Shown: positions 4,842 through 8,132 of the stretch, in pieces
Layout: each line of letters starts with the position of its first letter
Position numbering within the stretch: the first letter of the stretch is position 1
From: Clostridiales bacterium
GTDB lineage: Bacteria; Bacillota; Clostridia; WRLR01
Length of the DNA: 8,132 nt
Assembly: GCA_031287655.1 (NCBI GenBank)
Contig: JAITSR010000046.1
Location: forward strand, 1 to 8,132
Direction: 5' to 3'
Program-made: the position numbers and the translations under genes
The notes under the pieces: generated by a model
What the model saw: only the letters and a program-made list of their open reading frames with translations
The model's database searches: none
What the model was told of the DNA's origin: nothing

Positions 4842-7781
4842 TTAATGATAATCAGGGATTTGAGTGAGAAGGAGATCGAACGTACACAGCGCCTCGGAAA
4901 ACGAAAAGTCCCCGATCTGCTCGGCCAGCAGTCCCGCGAGCCGCCCGACCTCGCCGCCGGACGGCAAAAACGCCGCTTTTATTTCATCAAGGTATTCAAG
5001 GCTCCTTGTGTTTCCGGAGTCCAAGAGTGGGCGCAGCGCCTCGGCCAAGCGCCGCCCGCTCGTCTGAATATCCTGCGCTCCGGCGCCTGCCCCGGCGTCT
5101 GCTCCGGCGCCTGCCCCTGCTCCGACTTCGGCCGCGCCCCCGCCGGAGTTTTCCTGCGCCGCCCCCGCGCCCGATCCAACGCCCGCGCCCGCAATCACCG
5201 CGTCGGATACGGCCTGCGCCTCCGCGGCCGCGAGCTCCTCCGCGCGCAGGCCCGGCAAAATCCGTTCGAGCACATCGACGACCGACGTCAGTTCAAAGTC
5301 GAGCGCGGAAAGCTCCCCTTCGGCGTGCGTCAGCTGCCCGGCGGCCATCAGCGTCTCGACCCGCATCGCGGCCCGGCTGAGCCGCATAGCGCCGATCTGC
5401 CCCGCCGTGCCTTTGAGCGTATGCGCAATCCGTCTCGCGGTCGTCGCGTCCCCCGCCGCGACCGCGTCCGTGAGCTTCCGGTGGTCCGTGCCATGATCCT
5501 CAAGAAAGTCCGACACCAACTGCCGATACAGACCGACGTCCCCGACCGCGTTTTTTATCCCGGCGGCCGTGTCGACCGCGACGTTGCGCTCGCCGCCCGT
5601 TTTGCTGACGTTGCGCTCGCCGCCCGTTCCGTTCGGGCTGTCGCCGCCGTCCGTGGCCCCGGGTTTGTCGACTCCGCCCGGAAGGCCCCGCCCGCCGTCC
5701 GCCGCCGCCCGCGCGTCCACAGCGCCCGCCCCGCGCGCCTCTTTTGTGATTTTATCCGGCGGCAGCCATTTCCCGAGCGCGACATTCAGCGCCGTCGGGT
5801 CGATCGGCTTTGAAACAAAGTCGTCCATTCCCGCCGCGAGAAAACGCTCCCGCACGCCGGAGACCGCGTTCGCGGAGAGGGCGACAATCGGCAGTTTGTC
5901 AAAACCCATCGCGCGGATCCGCCGTGTCGCCTCGACGCCGTCCATTTCGGGCATCATATGATCCATAAACACGAGGTCATAGTGTCCGCCGCGCACTTTT
6001 TCGATCGCCTCAGCCCCGCTCCGCGCCGTGTCAGCCTGAATATTGTGCCGCGCAAGGTACGCGACCGCCACCTTTAAATTGATGCCGTTGTCGTCAACGA
6101 CCAGCACGCGCGCATCGTCCGCCGCGGTCAAAAGCGGCGTATAGGAAGCCCGCTCGATCCGCTCGGGATCACCCTCCGCCAGCGGCAGCAGCAGCGTAAA
6201 CACCGAGCCGACCCCATACTGACTCTCGACGGTCAGCTCGCCGTCCATCAGCGAGACGAGGTTCTTTACGATCGAGAGCCCGAGCCCCGTCCCGACAATT
6301 CCCCGGTTCGTCGCGGCGTCGAGCTGCCGGAACGCCGAAAACAGGTGCGGCAGTTCCGCCTCTTTGATCCCGACGCCCGTATCGGAGACCGTAAACGAGA
6401 TACAACTCCGCCCGTCTTTCTCGGCGCGCCGCACGCGCAGCGTCACCTCCCCCTCCTGCGTATACTTGACCGCGTTGTTCAGGAGGTTTACAAGCACCTG
6501 CCGGATGCGCACGTCGTCCCCAAAGACCACGGTCGGCACGTTTGAATCAAAGGAATCGCGAAACGTCAGCTCCTTTGCCTCCGCCATGAACCGGCACATC
6601 GAACAGACGTTGTCAAGCATTTCCAATAAATTGAAATGGATCGGGACGATCTCCATCCGCCCCGCCTCGATGCGGGAGAAGTCCAGAATGTCGTTGATGA
6701 TCTGGAGCAGCGCCTTCGACATCTTCTTGATATCCTCAAAATAGCCGCGCTGCGTGCTGTCGAGGTTGTCCGTGCGCATGAGGTCGCTCATGCCGATGAT
6801 CGCGTTCATCGGCGTGCGGATTTCATGGCTCATCGACGCGAGGAACCGGCTCTTCGTCTCGGACGCCACCTGCGCCGCCCGCGCCTGCACCTCGAGTTCC
6901 CGGCTGCGTTCGTCGGCCTCCCGCGCCATCCGCTGCGTCGCGGTGATTTTGCGGAGGTCGCGCGAATATGTCGCGAGCCGGTAGCCGTCCTTCCACGGAA
7001 CGCGGACGAGCGTCGTCTCGACGGGCAGGGGTTCGCCCGAGAGCGTGCGGTGCATCCACTCGAAGCGCTGATAACCCGTGTCAATCGCGGCTTGATCCAA
7101 CTCGGCGCTTCGCTCCCTGCTGCGGGTCCCGTCCGGCTGAAACTCCGGCGAAAGGTCGTAGAGATATTTTAAGTAGTCGGATTTGCGATTCAGCCCAAAC
7201 AAACGCAGGGCTTCCTGATTGCAGTCGAGCAGGTTCCCGTTCTCGTCCCAGAGCGAGCAGGCGAGCGGCGTCGCGTCGAGCATGATCCGCGTGTACTCGT
7301 CCGCCTCGACGTTGCGCACGTCCGTCGTGTCATAATACATCGCAAGCACGCCGTCAAACCGGTCGTTCTCATCGAACATCGGCGACGCCTGCACCGTATA
7401 CATCCGGCTCTCGCCTTTTCCGGAAAAGTCGATGCGCACATCCGACGTGACGGTCCTTTGGACTCTTTTCACATTTTCAAAACGCGCCGTACCCTGCTCA
7501 ACAAACGACTCGTCGCCAAAGAGGGCGTAGAGGTCCTGAAACGGCCTTCCGGCGATACGGGAAAAGTCGGGGAGGCCCGCGCGGCGGAGCAGGGCGTCGG
7601 TGCAGTAGGCGACGCGGCCTTCCCGGTCGAGCAGGAGGATGATCTCCGGGCTGCTCTCGAGCAGCAGTTTTAAGTATTTGCCCTGCCTTAAAAGTTCTTC
7701 GGCATTGGATAAAGATGCAGACTGCACCGGCGGTTGTGACGGCGGCTGCACCGGCGGCTGCGTTTGCGGCTGTTGATTCAT
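4842..7781 (-). CDS. Cytoplasmic hybrid sensor histidine kinase (PAS-PAS-HisKA-HATPase-REC-HPt)
   Basis: A 979-residue phosphorelay protein with no membrane helix, so probably a soluble sensor. In order: a Gln/Pro-rich N-terminus (1-20), a PAS domain (about 36-157), a second PAS-like domain (161-281), a coiled-coil linker (284-312), HisKA with SHEIRTPMNAIIGM and phospho-acceptor His319, and HATPase_c with N-box RQVLVNLLNNAVKYT (Asn436), DTGVGI and GTGLGLSIVK. Then come a receiver (556-673; acidic pair D563/D564, phospho-acceptor Asp607, Ser636, Lys658) and an HPt domain (about 745-845) with RIAHTLKGTAGQIGA, His787. All catalytic residues are intact. A Gly/Ala linker (864-903) leads to a 75-residue helical end of unknown role. 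GGAGG at 7789-7785 precedes ATG. No separate response regulator lies in the window, so signal and output are unknown; it is divergent from a solute-binding lipoprotein gene. Confidence 0.95.
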   Translation of the reverse strand: MNQQPQTQPPVQPPSQPPVQSASLSNAEELLRQGKYLKLLLESSPEIILLLDREGRVAYCTDALLRRAGLPDFSRIAGRPFQDLYALFGDESFVEQGTARFENVKRVQRTVTSDVRIDFSGKGESRMYTVQASPMFDENDRFDGVLAMYYDTTDVRNVEADEYTRIMLDATPLACSLWDENGNLLDCNQEALRLFGLNRKSDYLKYLYDLSPEFQPDGTRSRERSAELDQAAIDTGYQRFEWMHRTLSGEPLPVETTLVRVPWKDGYRLATYSRDLRKITATQRMAREADERSRELEVQARAAQVASETKSRFLASMSHEIRTPMNAIIGMSDLMRTDNLDSTQRGYFEDIKKMSKALLQIINDILDFSRIEAGRMEIVPIHFNLLEMLDNVCSMCRFMAEAKELTFRDSFDSNVPTVVFGDDVRIRQVLVNLLNNAVKYTQEGEVTLRVRRAEKDGRSCISFTVSDTGVGIKEAELPHLFSAFRQLDAATNRGIVGTGLGLSIVKNLVSLMDGELTVESQYGVGSVFTLLLPLAEGDPERIERASYTPLLTAADDARVLVVDDNGINLKVAVAYLARHNIQADTARSGAEAIEKVRGGHYDLVFMDHMMPEMDGVEATRRIRAMGFDKLPIVALSANAVSGVRERFLAAGMDDFVSKPIDPTALNVALGKWLPPDKITKEARGAGAVDARAAADGGRGLPGGVDKPGATDGGDSPNGTGGERNVSKTGGERNVAVDTAAGIKNAVGDVGLYRQLVSDFLEDHGTDHRKLTDAVAAGDATTARRIAHTLKGTAGQIGAMRLSRAAMRVETLMAAGQLTHAEGELSALDFELTSVVDVLERILPGLRAEELAAAEAQAVSDAVIAGAGVGSGAGAAQENSGGGAAEVGAGAGAGADAGAGAGAQDIQTSGRRLAEALRPLLDSGNTRSLEYLDEIKAAFLPSGGEVGRLAGLLAEQIGDFSFSEALCTFDLLLTQIPDYH
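5580..5628. repeat. 27-base in-frame tandem duplication in the kinase linker
   Basis: The 22-base block 5580-5601 recurs identically at 5607-5628, a period of 27 bases. On the minus strand it encodes TGGERNV twice (residues 719-725 and 728-734) in the unstructured linker between receiver and HPt. Nine codons per unit keep frame. This fits replication slippage in a tolerant linker. Confidence 0.75.
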
Positions 7782-7804
7782 AGGCCTCCGCGCTCGCTCC
7801 CGGC

Positions 7805-7833
7805 TTGACTTAATGCGCGGAGCGAAATAAAAC
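7805..7833 (+). promoter_or_regulatory. Possible promoter of the solute-binding protein gene
   Basis: TTGACT (7805-7810) and TAAAAC (7828-7833) are 17 bases apart, with a good -35 but a weak -10. It would give a leader of nearly 90 bases containing the dyad at 7850-7871. Other AT-rich combinations nearby are possible. Confidence 0.35.
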
Positions 7834-7849
7834 CTGTTTATGTGACTTC

Positions 7850-7871
7850 ATCTTGTATTTTATCACAAGAT
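7850..7871. promoter_or_regulatory. Perfect dyad in the divergent control region
   Basis: ATCTTGT (7850-7856) and ACAAGAT (7865-7871) form a perfect 7-bp inverted repeat with an 8-base spacer. It covers the predicted -10 box of the kinase gene and lies about 57 bases upstream of the binding-protein ATG. It could be an operator acting on one or both genes. No cognate regulator is identified. Confidence 0.45.
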
Positions 7872-7884
7872 ATGCGAAAATCAA
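7857..7884 (-). promoter_or_regulatory. Predicted promoter of the hybrid kinase
   Basis: On the minus strand TTGATT (7884-7879) and TAAAAT (7862-7857) are 16 bases apart, a moderate sigma-70 match. This gives a leader of about 70 bases. A TTGACA further upstream (7892-7887) has no -10 partner at a standard distance. Confidence 0.45.
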
Positions 7885-7927
7885 TGTGTCAAAGAGATAC
7901 GGTTTGGAAGGTCAAACGGAGGGTAAA

Positions 7928-8132
7928 ATGGGAAAAATAAAACGAAATTTATCGGTGATTCTGCTGATCGCCGCGCTAGTCGCTGCGGCCGCGGCGCTTT
8001 TTGCGTGCGGCGCCGCTTCCGGTAAGCTCGCCTCGATTCAGCGGGAAGGCAAACTCGTCGTATACACGGACCCCAACTTCTATCCGTTTGAATTTCCGGG
8101 CACGGAGGGGATCGAGGGCGTGGACGTTGAAA
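7928..8132 (+). CDS. Solute-binding lipoprotein (SBP_bac_3, amino-acid type), N-terminal part
   Basis: The first 68 codons are present; the gene continues past the window. Residues 1-27 are a lipoprotein signal: basic start GKIKR, a long Leu/Ile/Ala core and lipobox LFAC with Cys27 as the lipid anchor. The mature part has IQREGKLVVYTDPNFYPFEF, the typical start of family 3 extracellular binding proteins (I..GKL.V.TD..Y.PFE), then a G..GVDVE turn. Such proteins are tethered outside the membrane and hand polar amino acids or similar solutes to an ABC importer. GGAGGG (7918-7923) four bases before ATG secures the start. The ligand cannot be told from this fragment. Some family 3 domains are fused to signalling modules, but the lipobox here argues for an ordinary binding protein. 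Confidence 0.88.
   Translation, partial: MGKIKRNLSVILLIAALVAAAAALFACGAASGKLASIQREGKLVVYTDPNFYPFEFPGTEGIEGVDVE

Noticed and set aside
4829..4864. CAAATCC/GGATTTG inverted repeat at the kinase 3' end as a terminator
   Set aside because: The loop is about 20 bases, the stem is AT-rich and no T-tract follows. It probably arises from chance similarity.
1..8132. CRISPR array, insertion sequence, phage or toxin-antitoxin module
   Set aside because: No regularly spaced repeats, transposase or integrase motifs, terminal inverted repeats or paired small genes of that type were seen.

Overview
The window looks like chromosomal DNA from a GC-rich Gram-positive, most likely a gut-type clostridium (Oscillospiraceae or Christensenellales-like). 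This is inferred from strong AGGAGG-type ribosome binding sites, a tRNA without an encoded CCA, a zinc-ribbon/coiled-coil protein of a kind common in Clostridia, a clostridial-looking fructokinase and a soluble multi-domain hybrid histidine kinase. Species cannot be told from the sequence alone.

Layout. (a) Bases 1-2321, all on the minus strand: an AraC-type regulator with a seven-cysteine cluster and a long low-complexity N-terminus (2321-852), then fabZ (716-273) with its own promoter, then the start of a YfbR-like HD-domain 5'-deoxynucleotidase (276 to beyond base 1) whose GTG start overlaps the fabZ stop. (b) Bases 2322-2747: a non-coding, partly AT-rich divergent region with two perfect inverted repeats upstream of the regulator. 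(c) Bases 2748-4458, plus strand: a zinc-ribbon protein ending in a strong terminator, then a fructokinase with a near-consensus promoter. (d) Bases 4486-4827, minus strand: tRNA-Arg(ACG) with promoter and terminator, and behind it a 61-codon remnant of the C-terminus of an AAA+ ATPase/DUF4143 protein. (e) Bases 4842-7781, minus strand: a 979-residue cytoplasmic hybrid histidine kinase carrying kinase, receiver and HPt modules in one chain. (f) From 7928, plus strand: the first 68 codons of a lipoprotein solute-binding protein, divergent from the kinase across a short region with a perfect 7-bp dyad.

How the genes work together. fabZ and the nucleotidase are probably co-translated. The regulator upstream may read through into them, but fabZ has a convincing promoter of its own, so a regulatory link is only possible. 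The kinase and the binding protein share a divergent control region, which suggests but does not prove that nutrient sensing and uptake are connected. The fructokinase is a single-gene unit.

I see no phage, CRISPR, transposon or secondary-metabolite system. The least familiar object is the Cys-cluster AraC-type regulator at 852-2321. The rest is mostly housekeeping and signalling genes with some odd extensions.
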